64,000 bases of DNA from Acanthopleura granulata. Taxonomy: Eukaryota; Mollusca; Polyplacophora; Chitonida; Chitonidae. The DNA is taken from assembly GCA_016165875.1 (NCBI GenBank), contig JABBOT010000080.1, positions 43,559,772 to 43,623,771 on the forward strand, given 5' to 3'. Below, in pieces: positions 13,546-27,184 of the stretch. Each line of letters opens with the position of its first letter. Positions within the stretch are counted from its first letter, which is position 1. The notes beneath the pieces are model-generated. The model had not been told where the DNA came from, made no database searches, and saw nothing but the letters and a program-made list of their open reading frames with translations. A program made the position numbers and the translations under genes.

Positions 13546-13996
13546 TCAGAAATCAACAAGATTTTCACAGCTATGTCAAATTCAGAGCTATGTTGAGGAA
13601 ATGTTAATAAATGGAGAAAAGCTACATTGTATCTTCGATAGATGAGCATACATACAGCCTCAGAGGTCTCACCCCTAACATCACTTTAACTAATATTAAC
13701 AGTAAAGACTGGAAAAACAAAAGCAACAAGTCCTCTTCGCAATTTCATGACAAGACAAAGTAATGTGAACTGTTAGCAACACCACACAGTCATATAACCA
13801 ACTTCGATCACTGTTTTTAATAACAAATAACATGACCCTCCAGGATCTAGTTACAACAGAAACACAATTATGACTGGACTTTATTAACTGTGTCACAGTA
13901 GCAGCTTTACTCACAGTTCAAGTTTTCATTTCAGTAAAACAACAGAAATATGAACAAAAACCCTTAATGCTTCAACAGCTGGGGGTTGGGAGAATG

Positions 13997-14032
13997 AATG
14001 AATGATTATGGCTTAACGCCACATTGGCAACA
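13997..14032 (+). repeat. fragment of dispersed repeat (GAATGAATG...TTAACGCCA type)
   Basis: The string GAATGAATGATTATGGCTTAACGCCACATTGG resembles the GAATGAATGTTTGTTTAACG-type dispersed element that I recall from mollusc genomes. A second diverged copy starts at 46967. The match is short and from memory. Confidence 0.35.
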
Positions 14033-17000
14033 GAGAATATGAACATATCCAGTTTGTCTCTACCAAATTTGTCCAATAATTTAACACCTACTGTGATATG
14101 TTAACTACAGTTTATGTTGTGAATCTGCCAAAATGTGTTAATATATTTATTTTCATCAAAAGTGTTTTGAGTATTCATAAAAAAACTTAAGTACAAAAAA
14201 AAATTATAAGGGTATTTTATTCACGATGCTGATCATATTCTCTATTGCCATTACAAAATATATGCCTATATATGTGACATAAAGTATCCGTCTATTCTGT
14301 ACACACACGGCAAATGTCAATATTTAAGACCCTAAAGGGCAAAATATTTGAAAATCCCAACAGACCCAAGACAATATTAAAATACATTTGTAATAAATAG
14401 AAACATGAAGAAAGTTTCAGACACAAAAATCTGTCGAGTATCATAATCAATGCTGCACATCTTTTTTATCGCATGCTTATTTCAATAATGGATGTTTCAT
14501 AATTTTCTCTTTACCTCTACATTATAGTTTGCTCCTTGCTTGAAAAAAATCAGCCTACATATATTATTTCAAAAATTGTAATTCTGTTGAAAACCAATTA
14601 TTGGTGAGCAAGTTCATTATAGTGGAAGCAATCTGCTTAATTGGTTGTTTGTCTTCCCATTTACCCTGCTTCTCAATTAGAGAAAATCATTTAAAATTTG
14701 CATATCCTATCACACTACATCACACATAATTAAATTAGTAAATATTTATCGCCGGTGATTAGTGGGCCAAATTTGCATGGCGATATTTTTCTGGGTTAGT
14801 TAATCCTGGGCTTAATTTGACACGGGCACTGAAGTAAAACAGTTTTGCACAAGAAGGGGTCAAGTTTACCCATGATGGTTGATTTCTAGCCGAAAATAGG
14901 AGTGGCAGCCATTTTGCTGCAGAAACTAAGTCAAAGCCTGAGAGCTGCCAGCTCTGGGAATGATGTGTGGTTGCTGCTACAGTGGAGGTCTGGGGTTTGA
15001 AATCCGACTTTTGATATGACCCGATAAAAGGCAGATTGTATTTCCACACAGGAAGTATACTTGGCTAAGGTGGCAGCTTGGTGTCAGCTTGAGCCATGTA
15101 AAGTCATAAAATTCCTGTTCCTCTAGGGGCTCCAGGGAGAGAGAGGGACAAGTATGGAAGTGTTGCATTTAGCAGCTTTCACATCAGTCTCATGGCTCAA
15201 CAATCACTTTTATCTGATTAAAACACAGCCACTTAGAAGTACTGTAGACAGTTTTCTTTGCAACAATGAGATCATCAAAGAGCAGGACAGTATACATGTG
15301 CATTAATGTGTATGAATAAACAGATCTCATCAGAATAATAACATTTTCTAACACTATAGGCCTAACAAAGAAGAAAGTTTACCCAAGTCTAAAGACCACT
15401 GAGTAATAGTAGTGACAGCAGTGAACTTGTGAAGAAAGCTCACTTCATACTGAAGTCATATGTACACATAACTTATAATCTTGTGTGACTGTTCAATGAA
15501 TGCTTCACATCACTCTGTGGCATATTGAAAAACACACTTGTGTGACACTTGATGTATAACCAACATTCTATGCAAATTACACGTCTTACATTTCTAAGGT
15601 GCAACAGTGTCTATTTTCTTAAACAATTCCATTATACCTCTGCTGTGTGCAATGAAGGTACACACAAGTACATAAAGATGTTAATAGATGGATTTATAAT
15701 AATACAACGTCTACAGCAAAGCCAATGTCCACCTCTAACCTTTGGCATAAATTACCATATATCTGCATAAAATAAATGACCTATTAAGGGGTGAAGTCAA
15801 TGAATGTACAAATACCTATCAGAGTTGAGCAGCCATCTGTTAAAATTTGCAAGTCATACATGGTCTCAATTCTTCTTAATTCTCCAAAAACAAAAAGTTT
15901 TTAAAGGCTACTTAAAAACAACTTACATGTATTACTTTGTCATCATACTTGCTGACACATAAAGACAACATAGGAGAGTTTTCTCAGATCCATCCATAAT
16001 TGTTTACTTTTTTCTACAAGAGGCAGTTTTCAAAACTGGTGTTAAATTCAGCATCCTTTCCTGACATCAGTATATCAATGGTTGAGGAATAATATTTCCC
16101 TATAAAATAGTTTCAAAAGAATAAGTGTATCCAAGAGAATCTGATCACATATTATGCAGCAGCATCAAATAAAAATTAGAGACACTGACAGTTATCATAC
16201 ATTAGGAAAAAACCCCACCAGAAAGCACCTAGAATTAAGAGGAGATACAATGGCAACAAGAGACAAATAAATCCTTTACAGTGTCTAGCATGGTATGGAC
16301 GGAAATGAACAGTCAAGGTGGGGAAAAAAGAATCAAAACAAATCTGTTGTATGCCAAGAAGATAGGAACAGAGGGCACAAAAAGTGCATTTTTTCCACAG
16401 CGAGTAAGTGTGATTGTTGATTTTCGGCCCTCTGGTTATACCAGTTGTTTCCAAGGCTGAGGTGCCATGTGAGTACTGTGCAGGGCTAAGTTACCAAGAT
16501 CTGTCAAAACAATACCAGTGATTGCAGAAATTGGCTGGAAGAAAATTTGCTGCTGTTGTCAAATGAGCCATTTGAAACACACCGTCTGTTTGCCAACACC
16601 AGGCTGTTATGGGAAGCCTGTGAACAGCCCTGTGTGTATATCAAAACCCCAGGCTGAATCATGTCCGTACATGCCATCTACCCATGGCTAGAGAGTTCCA
16701 GAAAGCACGGCAACTCTACAGGCTGACAGTCACTCAGCATTACCTCATGTTTTCTCTCACTCTTCCTACCCATTTTAACACAAGTGACATTTTGATAACC
16801 ATCGCTGTTATTTATTTATTGTTGGTTATTTAAAACTTTAAGCTTTAATTTGTTGCATTTACAGAGTAGATTTTGCAAGAAAAATGAACACAGTTCTGAA
16901 ATATGGTATATCATTATGCTCAAACCCAGACATCTGGATTACACACCAGTTATCTTCTATGAGTTACGCACAAACACTGCTGCCTATCAGTTAAGAGTAT

Positions 17001-20000
17001 CGAATCACCTGGGAGCTAATGTCACCTGGTCACAAACAAGGTGTTTGGGTGGACAAGTCCACAAGAAGGTGGAACATGGACAGGAAAGTGTCATGGACAA
17101 GATCATCTTACAGATACGTCCACTGAGATTGAGAGGGTCTGAGGACATGGGTACAAACATGGGTAACGCCAGCTGGCCCAATTCTTCCCAGATACTCACA
17201 AATATCTACAAATCCCATAGCTCCCCTTGTCCCATACAGGGTCTCCAGATGCAAGTCTGATGACTCTGAACAGTAACAGATCCACCCTACCATGTTATTT
17301 CTCCAAATGTCACCACCAACTGTTTATAGCTGTAGAGAAAACAAAACAGTTCCAGTGTGAGCAGACTTAGCAGGGGTTGACCAGGGTGTGAGGAATACAT
17401 GCCCAGTGTGCCAAAGCTAGGGGTAGTTGCAGAGCTCTGACCCCAACACCCATGTACCCTCTCCCCTCATCCCCTTCGCCCACCCCTGCCTTATTGGCAG
17501 ACACAAACGAGTCCTTACCCCCACCTTCATTTTTCCCAGTATATACAGTTCTGAGTGTCTAGTTAAGACCCAGAAAACGTTCTCTGGCTGGTACATTTGT
17601 TTCTTGGTTTCCACTCATCATTCAGCTGCTCTGCTTCCCCTGGTGGGTTTTCATCTGCTGTTGAGTCACAGCCTTACATCTGCAGCTAGTTTTACCACTG
17701 CTGCTAGCTCTCCTTTGTGGGGTTGATGAGGATCGAGATATGTGCTTGTCCGGGTGGGTACCCTTTGAGAAATATAGCGACAGCCTCCCTTCCCCCTCCC
17801 CCTGCCACCTCGCTCCCTCCCTACAGATAGCTAGCTACCCCTTCTGGCAAGTCACAGGGAAGCCGTGCAAAAGGGGCCTGACAACACTGGCTTCTGCAAG
17901 ACCGGTATGTATCAAATCCAAGAGCCAAGCTCTGATGTGACAAAGTCCTCAGGAAGCCCCTTTGCTGACACAGCTGCTTGCTGGCCCCGGCTTAACCTGA
18001 AGAATTGTTGCAATATGGGTCGACGTCGTCGTTGTCGGTGGGGTAGCAGGGGTTTTCGCCCTAAATCTCTCCTACAAAACATCGTAGCCGATTCCTCCCT
18101 TCCCAATTACCAAGTCCAAAGAGGGACCAAAATCCCCACAAAGTGAGGAAAATGCACACAGCAATAGCGTAAACAGATGCAAAACTGCATGGATATTCCA
18201 AGGGAAAGGAAAATTTCCATCTGGACATATACCATTGTCGTGGTGAACATCTGAGTTCTTTCTCCTTATCCTCCCACCCATTGACTTCCTTCTATCTGCC
18301 CCCTTACACAAACAAACACATGACAAATGTGAATCAAAAGTCAGGCACATCCAACCCTGATGTTGGCAAGTTCTTTTGAACACGATTTTGACCTTTACTA
18401 GCACTGCTCATGAGAAAAGGTCCTCGCGCTCAACACTACTACAATTCCAATTTGAATTTCTCTGTTCATATAACTTGTAGGATCAAAATGTGTTGCTGAG
18501 GGAGGGCGCTTAGAACAAGGTTCAGTGTTGTCAGCTCAAGACCATCAAGTCATAAACGGCAGCCATCACCCTGCCGCTGAGCCCTTAAACACTTGTGCAG
18601 AAATGAGTCCGTCCAACTCACTGTCATGCTGTCAGTCCTCATCATAACCGGCTAAGCCACAGGGTGCATTAGCCCTGCTTGAATCAGGGCTACCAACTGG
18701 GAAGGCAATTGCCAAGGAGCCGTGTGCCTACCAGATAAGAAATCCCAAAATAATTAAATGAAAATTTTTGACAAGTTACGATGGTACAGTGAGATGGGGT
18801 TTTTCCCCCTAGGCGTTTAATAAATCTCTAAATTCTCCATCAACTGTTTTAGTCAAGACTGGAAGACTCATTGCATGTTGGAGGCATGTTGGATTTTAAC
18901 AAAAAAAGGGGGATAAATAAAACTCTTCTAAAAACTGTGACTAAGTGATTGGTGGCCTGTTCATAATCTGCAGTCAATCCAAAGCAGACTAGTTCACAAC
19001 ACAAAGCTTTTATTCTCATTTGATACACACAGAAGCAATTTTCATAGTCACACAAATTGATGAACAGAACAAAGAGAATAACACCCAAACAATATCTAGT
19101 CCAGAATTAAATGATGATGAAGATATTCTGCTATTCTATGTATTTTTCTGCAGATCCATAACACCTTTGTGTTATGTTCTACCAAGAATAACATTAGAAC
19201 AGGTTATACTGCAATGAGGATCATCCTGAAACAATATTTTATAGGATTTGGCATGATATTGTACAAGAAAAGATCTGTCTAAATGGTCATGTCTTCAAAC
19301 TTTCTGATTCTTTAAATTTTATGTAAGAACAAGTCAAATCCAGTCATGAACATACCCAATTTACATGACTGAATAATATTGTATTATCTTAAAACTTAAT
19401 GTTAATAAATAGAAACATTTTGATTCTGTATTTCCTCAACAATATGACAGAATGTCATGATATTAAGACAAGCTTGGAGCAGATAAAATTTCCTGTATGG
19501 TGTGAAAAGATATTATATGTATTTTGATTTCATTTTAAAACTCTACATTAACATCTTTCTGTTATTACGTCCTATCCTTCTACTTTCAAAAAATCCCAAG
19601 CGTAACTTAATCACTAAAAATTTAAATTTCTTATATGGTTCTATATAAATTTTTTCATTCTTACTTTTTACATTTTCCTGTTACATTTTCTTCTTATTAC
19701 TGGAACAAAACATTTTTTTCTATTCAGAGTGGATAACTATTCCTGCTGAGTTGATTTATTTATATCCATGTTCTAAAACAAAGTAGACTTCTTTCTGAAA
19801 ATACAAATGAATTCAGGAAATCTTGATTGGTTTATTTACTGTACATCAATATAGTGTCATGCCCACTAAATTTAGAACTGTAAACATAAATGTAGAAATC
19901 TGTACAAATGTACATCTGTATTAGTGATATATATGTCAGTGTGTACAGTCCCACTGCACCCATGTACTCTCAATGCAAGTATTTGTACCAAGCTGATGAA

Positions 20001-20135
20001 TGGCTACATTGAACGGTCATGTACTGAGGCTTATAGCATAGTTTCTTGAGCGAAAATGACTTAACAAATACACAGAGCCTTCATTAGTTAGGAGGAAGTG
20101 AAACAGATTTAACAACGGTTCCGCTACGTTAGCTG

Positions 20136-20167
20136 TAGCTTATTCGTATCCTTTAAGGATTAAGCTA
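20136..20167. other. short interrupted inverted repeat
   Basis: TAGCTTA and TAAGCTA form outer arms around an inner 6-bp palindrome, ATCCTTTAAGGAT. The stem is too short for a microRNA precursor. It may be a chance cruciform or a binding palindrome. Confidence 0.4.
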
Positions 20168-20870
20168 TGTTTTACGACAAGCACAATACCCTATCTAGCA
20201 GTTTTTTCTTATGTTGGACAGAATACACTAAGTCCAGTAGAATCCATCATCACCCACAAACACCTTTATTTTTTACTCTGTTGGGGCCAGGGGAAAAACA
20301 TGCAATAAATTAAATAAATTTGGGGTCTACTTTTGAGTGTATTTTTACATCGAGTTGGGCATTAAGCCACGTGAAGTAGGTTATCAGAAAGACTGTAGAT
20401 GTAACGAAAACTCAGCTTAACGAGAACACCTGAAGAAAACACCTGTTGTGTTGGGAATCGAACATACCTGGGCGACTCGAGATGAGGCATGGTGTAGTGG
20501 GTTTCCGAGGGGAAGGAGCGGGCTGGTAAAGCCAGCGATACAGCCTCCAAGGTGGACATCAAGCTGTGGACGCCACCACGCTCTCAATACAACTATCTCT
20601 CAAGGCAGATCCTGTTTAATGAGTAAGTGCTCTGGCTCTCTGTCCCAGCAAAATCCTCATTCCACCTTATTTATTTCAAAGGGCCTCAGGGCGAATAATC
20701 TCTGTGTACATCTGTCACTTGGTACATGCAGCCCAGAAACACCGACACAACATTTTTTCAGCACTCCTACCTCACTGTCCCAACACTCCCTAATTTTTTG
20801 GGCGCACTTTTTTTTCTCAGGGTCTAGGAAATGACCACCTTGAGACTATGGCTCGCACAGGCTACAAAGT

Positions 20871-21100
20871 TCCCTCAACCCAAGTCCCTGACTGCCCTTA
20901 GTCTATCTATGACAACTGTATCCTTGTTTCCCAGGCTCTATCTCTGTCTGAGCAGCAAGGACCCCAGAGCAACCCTCATCCTCCCGCCAGAGCCCTAACA
21001 GACACCCTAACTCAAACCAGATGTTGGGAAGTTGGTCAGACCAAAGGGCATCTGAGGACAAGGCCTCTGGCCAGCTGACTGGTCAAGCCTTCACCTCAGC
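20871..21100. promoter_or_regulatory. GGTCA/TGACC-rich G+C block, candidate regulatory element
   Basis: This patch is distinctly richer in G+C than its flanks. Together with the sequence just downstream it holds several GGTCAG, TGACTGGTCA and TTGACCAG words. Repeated TGACC/GGTCA half-sites can bind nuclear receptors, but spacing and orientation are irregular, so function is only a suggestion. Confidence 0.18.
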
Positions 21101-21178
21101 TTTGCTCTGGCCATCGCCCCATTGACCAGTAAAGCTGTTCTAGTAATCCATACCACTTGGTCAGTGTGGGAACCTCAG
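21101..21178 (+). CDS. candidate 78-nt exon, unidentified product
   Basis: An acceptor-like CCTTCACCTCAG ends at 21100, and CCTCAG|GTAAGT, a full-consensus donor, follows at 21178/21179. Frame 1 is open for all 26 codons (LCSGHRPLTSK...VWEPQ), so the exon would be phase 0 at both ends; at least one other frame is closed by a stop. The acceptor has a weak pyrimidine tract and the peptide resembles no family I know. One CAG|GTAAGT is not surprising by chance here. Confidence 0.16.
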
Positions 21179-23189
21179 GTAAGTGCCTGACTGACCACAG
21201 CAGGGGAAACCACTGCTGGCGGACAAAGGCACTTAAACAGCTGAGCTGCACCAGAAACCTTGAAAAAGTATTTACTACATAAACTTGAAGGGCTTCTACG
21301 TCATTCTAAAGAGCTGGTGCATATGTACGTAAATATGGATTTCAGCTCCATCAATCCCTCTGTAAACTGGTAGACTACCTTCTGCTAATTCATTCATAGA
21401 TGCACGGCTCCTTCATAAAGATAGGTAAAATTCTGCAGTTACGCTGTATTACCTCATGGCAGTATTTTATCACACTGCAGTTGCTTTCTTTATCGAACAA
21501 ATTGCTACTTATAAACAATACTTTGGAGATGGAGATTTTTAATGGAGATACAATGAAGTCTCCCCTTTCAACAATCAGTTGTAAGTACTGTTCTCACTTA
21601 TTCTGATTACCTTTAACTACATGCATATTAAACTCCAGCTACACACATACCTGTAGTCCCTTGGTTAACACTATTACAGCCACAGTTAGAAATTTGTCTG
21701 CTGACTATGAACTGGTGAAACATGTCACACTAAAACATCTTAATGAACCAAGTGACAAATTTGTCTTGTAACATACAGTTATGTGCATCTCTGTACAACC
21801 ATTTCTTTCACTTTTAACAAGGTATGTAAATCCTACAGGTATGAAAAGCAATGCTCCATAGGGTCAGACATAAATGTGCACAAACTAAGCTTTACAAACA
21901 CACGTAGTCATTGCCTTTAAAATACAGTTCACATATACAATTAATCAAATCACAGGTTTTTCCAGGTGACGTGAAACAGCGCTGGTTAGTAAATTAAGGC
22001 AGCCGTTTACGTTTAACAATCTGTACATTTCATGCTTCCGTGGTTCAGTTCACCCTGATTAATTATTGACACATAAAAACTAAAATAAGCAACAAATACA
22101 TGGAATTTTTGAACAGATAGACATTACTGGCATGTCTGACATATGAACTGTTTTGACATATGCAAATCATTACTGACTGATATAAGTTTAATCAATGTTG
22201 GCCGTTAGTATGACAGTTTGTGGAAAACACAGAACAAAAAACGGCTAAAAACAAGTCTATTAAAAAAGCATTAATGTCGGATAATGCACTTAAAATGGAT
22301 ACGAGAGAACTTCAGCAAACCTTAGAAAAAGAGCCTGGGTATATTTTACCTATATTGTGGCTAAAGTGAAACAAACTGGCTGTCTGTGCAGCAAGGACCA
22401 TGGCCTGTGTGACATAGAATTGGTCAGACTCCCTCACTACAAGAAAGGCGGAGCTTCTGAACAGATTGGATCTGTTGTTGTGGTTATAGTGAAGGGAAAG
22501 AGGCAGCCTTCCCTCCATCATCTTCATTTTGATAATGTTGTCAAAATCAGCAAAAGAAATTGTTTTAAGAGACGAACAAGACAGCTGTTAAACAAATATG
22601 GTCTCATTTGCAGAGATGTTGTAGCCATTTTTTTTTAAGACAACCAGAGCAAGATGGCATGTAAGAGCAAAAAGTCTTCTTTCTGCTTGTCATATCCTGT
22701 TTTAGGGTGAACAGATCCTATTGATGGGAAATGTTGAAATAATGACTGTAAGATCTGGCAAATGGCTGCGTTTAATTACATCATAAACTGGCAGGAGCAA
22801 ATTCGTAATGCAATATAGCAGCGACGCTTTTTCACTAAATCAATCATTTTTTTCTTTCCATTTTGTAAAAGGCAGTTTCACACAGCACAGATTTTCCATG
22901 GCTCAATTGCCACAGACATGAGCCTAGAAGACTCCAAAACGTGTAATCAAAATTTGACGAATTACATTTTTCACATTTAGGGGCTTTATGCAAAGTGACA
23001 TGAAAAAAAAAATTTCTCTTCCGATGTCTGGACGAATCATAAACTGAGTTTAAGAAATGATTTTGACTCTCAACAGGAACAACTGACTTTTCTGACCAAT
23101 CACAGTTAGCTGCAACATTCTTCAAACTTGTTTTGTCATTCCAAGAACTCTTCTACTGAGTGGGCAAGAAATGAGTAAAATTTTGCCTG
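21179..23189. other. non-coding, AT-rich
   Basis: No gene is supported. The open frame at 22357-22638 (plus, 93 codons) overlaps a minus frame and shows no domain. Homopolymers and scattered TAAT words are all that is visible. Confidence 0.45.
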
Positions 23190-24545
23190 TCCTTTAATTT
23201 CTAGGCTTTCGGCCCATCAAGTCGTTTTCTCCTTGGTTTTGACTCACAGGCATCCTCCTTCTTATCATGCCATAAAAATAATTTGCCCTTCCGCCACCAG
23301 GTGGCAGCTGCTGGATTATCCCCCTGGTAATCCTCTGCCAAATTAACGCGATCCTTGCTCGAGAGGCAGCCTGGGTTTCGGGTCATGAAAGCCCTTGTGT
23401 ACATTTAGTCAAGAGAACCAAAATCCCTTGTAAGCCAAAGTCTTAGAGTTAAACCAATTAAGAAAATTCAATACTTGCGGCATTTTTAAAAGTACTGAAT
23501 TTCAGATCTGCACTCAGACCTGGTTTTGAGTTTCGAAAATTATCCCCTTATAACTGACCAGAAAAAGACCGCCAAAGTGTCTGTTCTGACATGCTGCACA
23601 TGTGTGGGAAGAGCGAATGATAGCATTCGGCAACACTGCCTGACAGATTGTCTCACGATTAGGTAATTGGAACTTTCTGCAAATGTGTTAGCCTTCAAAT
23701 TACATGGCCTTATTTGTCAATGCAAATCTTGGTGCATTGTCTTGACAGTTGGTTGTATTACCAGTCCTGAATTATTGGTGGGTACACCAGGGACACCACC
23801 TAAGGAAGAGCATGGCAAGGTATATAAAAAACACCCCGCAGAAAAAACATTTATTTCCGACAGAGAATGCTATAAGCTTTATGTAACTCGTTTGCGGGAG
23901 TTTTTCAGAAGTAAATGACCCAGGCAACAGTTGAAGAAAAGAGAGATGAGAAAAGGAAGGTGGACGTGTTAGAAAAAAACAGCGGCTGCCAGGCGCAGCC
24001 CTCGCAGATATGCAAATATCACCAGCGGGAGAAGAAGGGGCGAAAAGTGATACGGCGAAGGACAACTATGATATAACAATAAGGGTGCGAAGAAGTGTCT
24101 TCAACAGTTCCTTCCAATTGGAGAGGGCAGTCACATGGGATAAAAACCTCTATCCAGGATAGATTGGATGAATTCTTTCGGCAGGTTCTGGTAATGGAGG
24201 CGCAGTGAGCACAGGCCGACATTACCGGAGAGGGCTATTAGAGCCGGCTAGGTAACTCTGCTTCTGGGTAATGAATTGGCCGTAGAGGGTCAGTGGGTCG
24301 AAAGAGATAGCAGATGGGTCAATGTGCCTTACAAGGACCGCGTCAATCGTTCTCAATCACGGCTTGGGGGCTCGCCCTAACTTCTTACGTCAAGTGCCTG
24401 GTTACACCCTGCCTGAAGCCAAACGGAAGCAAAGCTTGGCGAGATCGGAGAGTCTATTAAGGGATGGAATGCCACGCATTTACATGGGGCCCAGGCCATC
24501 AAAACAAACAAAAACCCTTCCTCGGCTTAATAATAAACAATAAAA
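23190..24545. promoter_or_regulatory. G+C-richer, repeat-poor block, candidate regulatory landscape element
   Basis: This stretch has more CpG and fewer homopolymers than its surroundings. It contains a perfect POU octamer ATGCAAAT at 24010-24017, and several short open frames overlap on both strands without any recognisable domain. I infer a candidate cis-regulatory or conserved block. An unrecognised exon cannot be excluded: the plus frame at 24322-24543 is rich in charged residues. Confidence 0.22.
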
Positions 24546-26290
24546 ATTCTTTCAGAATTGCACGGCTGACTAAACAATGGATTTTCTTTCGTTTGAAAAA
24601 CAAAGTCCGTTCACAACAGTTATGTGACATTGATGTGTTGTGACAAAATGATACCCGGTACAGGTGTAAGGAAAAATGTTTATACGATAAAATTTAGGTA
24701 AATACTATTATTTGTAACACATGGAAGTCCTGTTTGAATAATTACATGTCCTGAATTGTGCAAAAATGACCACAGCAAAAAATGGTATCAATTTACATGC
24801 AATTTTTTTAGTTGAAAAAAAAAAAAGAAAAATTTCTAACTATGTAAGGTGGGCAAAGGCATCACGAGTAACCCACATGGGAGCAGGAAATTGGTCAATT
24901 TTGCCAACCATTAAAAAACACAACCATTTCAAACTATCAACTTGTGGAAATAATGAGAAGAGGAAGTGTGGAAATAAGGCACTGTCCGTCAGACTACTAT
25001 AGCACCCAGGGAGTCTGGGTGACAATATCCCATCCTCATACATAAACTATGAACTTGTGCCACAAAAAGTTACCATGATTCCAATAAAAATGACAGCTTT
25101 CCCCTCAAAATGTCAAGACACACTCAAGAACTATACCCTTTGTTCAAAGGAGTAACTTTCTCAGACAACCAGTTTTTAATATCTGCCAAAAAATGTGTCA
25201 GGTTCTCAATGAGATGCACTGTAACAAAAAAGCAACACGCCTTATAGGCGAAATATATACATGAAAAATATAGATATTAAAATGTTCTCCCATTGACAAG
25301 AATGTCTGAAAGACTGAATTCCAACACAAAGAAAAGTCATAAACTTGAACTGAAAAATTAATCACCAAAAATTAAAATTTTTATGGGTCGGCGTCAAGCA
25401 AACACCCTCGAAAATATGGCGACATAACAGATTTGAACCCTAACAACTAACTACATGGGCACTAAATCCTTTTTTTCACATCGATGACAAAGTGCCTTCC
25501 TAGAATAGCATGCCTACTTACATAAACATTATACATGACTAGCTAGGTGTTTAATGTGAAAAACAGGAAAAAAAATTTCTATTAATTTCTATTCATTTAC
25601 TTCGACAGACCTTTATAAAGAAAACTGCAAAGAAATAGCACATCAAAGACATTTTTTTTGTTCACTTGAGATCAATGTGAAAATTAATATCAACCTTTGT
25701 AATTCAAGTGTCTCTGTGAATTCAAAACTTGACATCAAATTCATTACTTGGAAAACTGCCAAAATTCCATGATGGCGGATAGCAGCATCAGGCGACTTCA
25801 GTTGTCATGGCAATAGGATGTAATCCTTCAGAATTGGTGACAGATTCAAAGCCTAAGAACTAAAAGCCAATACTAGAGACTGAAATATCTAATTTCCACA
25901 CCTTAAAAAGTGTCAAAACCTTGAGACAATCACCACTGCTAAGCCTGACATTGTCAAATCATTCACCAGGTCTTGTACAGCTTCTGTAATTAGTGAACTT
26001 TTTCTAGGTAAGACCATTTCTGGCGACTACGTTTTTACTGCAATGTTCCCCCATGACAGGAATATATTTTCTAGCACATTACTCAAGTGCAGGCTCAGTT
26101 GATGTCCAAAAAAAGAAAAGTCAAAACATAAAAAGCCAAAAAATCCTCAAAATTGGGCATTTTCACTCATCATCCATGAATTGGCATCTGTGTGTCCTGT
26201 ATCTAGTCAGAAGTCATCTATGTACTACGCCAACAACAGAGGCAGGCTGGGCAAGGCTGTACTCATAGCTGGAACAAGTCCCTCATCACA
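24546..26290. other. non-coding, AT-rich
   Basis: A/T homopolymers (for example 24815-24828), no domain-bearing frame and no structured repeat. Nothing further is seen. Confidence 0.45.
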
Positions 26291-27153
26291 GCACAGGGGC
26301 AGAAGAATTGGGCAACATTAGGCCTTATGTAACAATCAGATCAGAGCGACCCCAAGAGGAAGGGTGGCTCGGGATCCCAAGCTGCTCCAGAATACATCCA
26401 GAAAGACTAATGAAGATTGAAGAATACCCGGCCAATCTAGCACTGCCAAAAAACCAGCGGAAACAGGCACTTGAGCAATACGACGTCACCGGGCCGATAC
26501 GCAAAGGTCCCAAAAGGGTTCGCTGGAAGACTAATGAACGAATGAGAACACGTTCATGAGCAATTTAGAAAGTGAAGCAAGTGGAAAAAAGACAAAAGGT
26601 AACAAAATCATTCCGATGTGCAGCAAGTTTTTACAGGTGTGTCAATTCACAAGAGACAAATGCGAGTTACCAGAAAACTTCAAACTAATCTAAACGACAA
26701 CGCCATCGTCCCCTGTCACTGAAACCGCGTGCACAAAATTATCATTTTCGTCCCCATGGCATCGGAGTGCAGTGTGATCCATTCAATTACCCGTATCAGC
26801 AGGAGCGACCAAATTTGGGGAATCTTGGGACATTTCTCAATGCCTCTTTCTTTCATGGGTTTCTCATTCGTTTCCTCTTCCAACACTCACTAAACCATTC
26901 AAAATTATCAAGAGAACCTTCAATGTCAAAACTGCTCTGGGCAACTTATTCGTCATCCACTTTTGATAATAGCGAAAAGTTAACAGGAGCATCAATAAAA
27001 GTTATTAAGCCAAACAAGATTAAACATAAATTTAAATCTAATATCCTAGGAGGCCATTCTCCAAAAAATCAAGGCAAAGCACTTCTCTGACCCATATGGG
27101 GCCAAGCAGTTTTGGGTTAGGCTCAGTATGTTCTTTGCATTACTGTACTTCAG
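26291..27153. promoter_or_regulatory. G+C-richer block with charged open frame, function unknown
   Basis: The plus frame 26308-26559 (83 codons) is rich in R, K, E and P and ends near GPKRVRWKTNERMRTRS, which looks less random than most. An overlapping minus frame is also open and no splice signals or domain mark it as coding. The remainder is non-coding. It could be a conserved non-coding block or an orphan exon. Confidence 0.18.
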
Positions 27154-27184
27154 AGGAAATAAAACTCTCCACAAGTTCCCCAAG
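27154..27184 (+). CDS. candidate 31-nt micro-exon
   Basis: The acceptor TTTGCATTACTGTACTTCAG ends at 27153. A CCCCAAG|GTGAGA donor follows 31 nt later. Two frames are open (GNKTLHKFPK or EIKLSTSSP). There is no identifiable partner exon and no family resemblance. Pairs of this quality are common by chance. Confidence 0.1.

Larger units (their letters stand above)
13546..20870. other. long non-coding stretch
   Basis: No gene is supported. The 136-codon plus frame at 16850-17260 has no recognisable domain and overlaps minus-strand open frames. Pyrimidine-rich plus-strand DNA occurs at 17440-17520 and 17775-17825. A G+C-richer patch spans about 18480-18730. An AT-rich tract spans 19300-19900. 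A short hairpin lies at 20136-20167. Confidence 0.45.

Noticed and set aside
16850..17260. 136-codon plus-strand frame
   Set aside because: Composition is unremarkable, minus frames overlap it, and no domain or splice structure is visible.
18644..18662. tRNA or SINE head on the minus strand (TGGCTTAGCCGG box A)
   Set aside because: No box B downstream, no cloverleaf arms and no SINE tail. A degenerate 12-base match is expected by chance.
20136..20167. microRNA precursor
   Set aside because: The stem is only 13 paired bases with an asymmetric bulge, far shorter than a pre-miRNA hairpin.
20448..20480. Box B-like TGTTCGATTCCC on the minus strand as tRNA or SINE
   Set aside because: No matching box A at the right distance and no acceptor or anticodon stems could be formed by eye.
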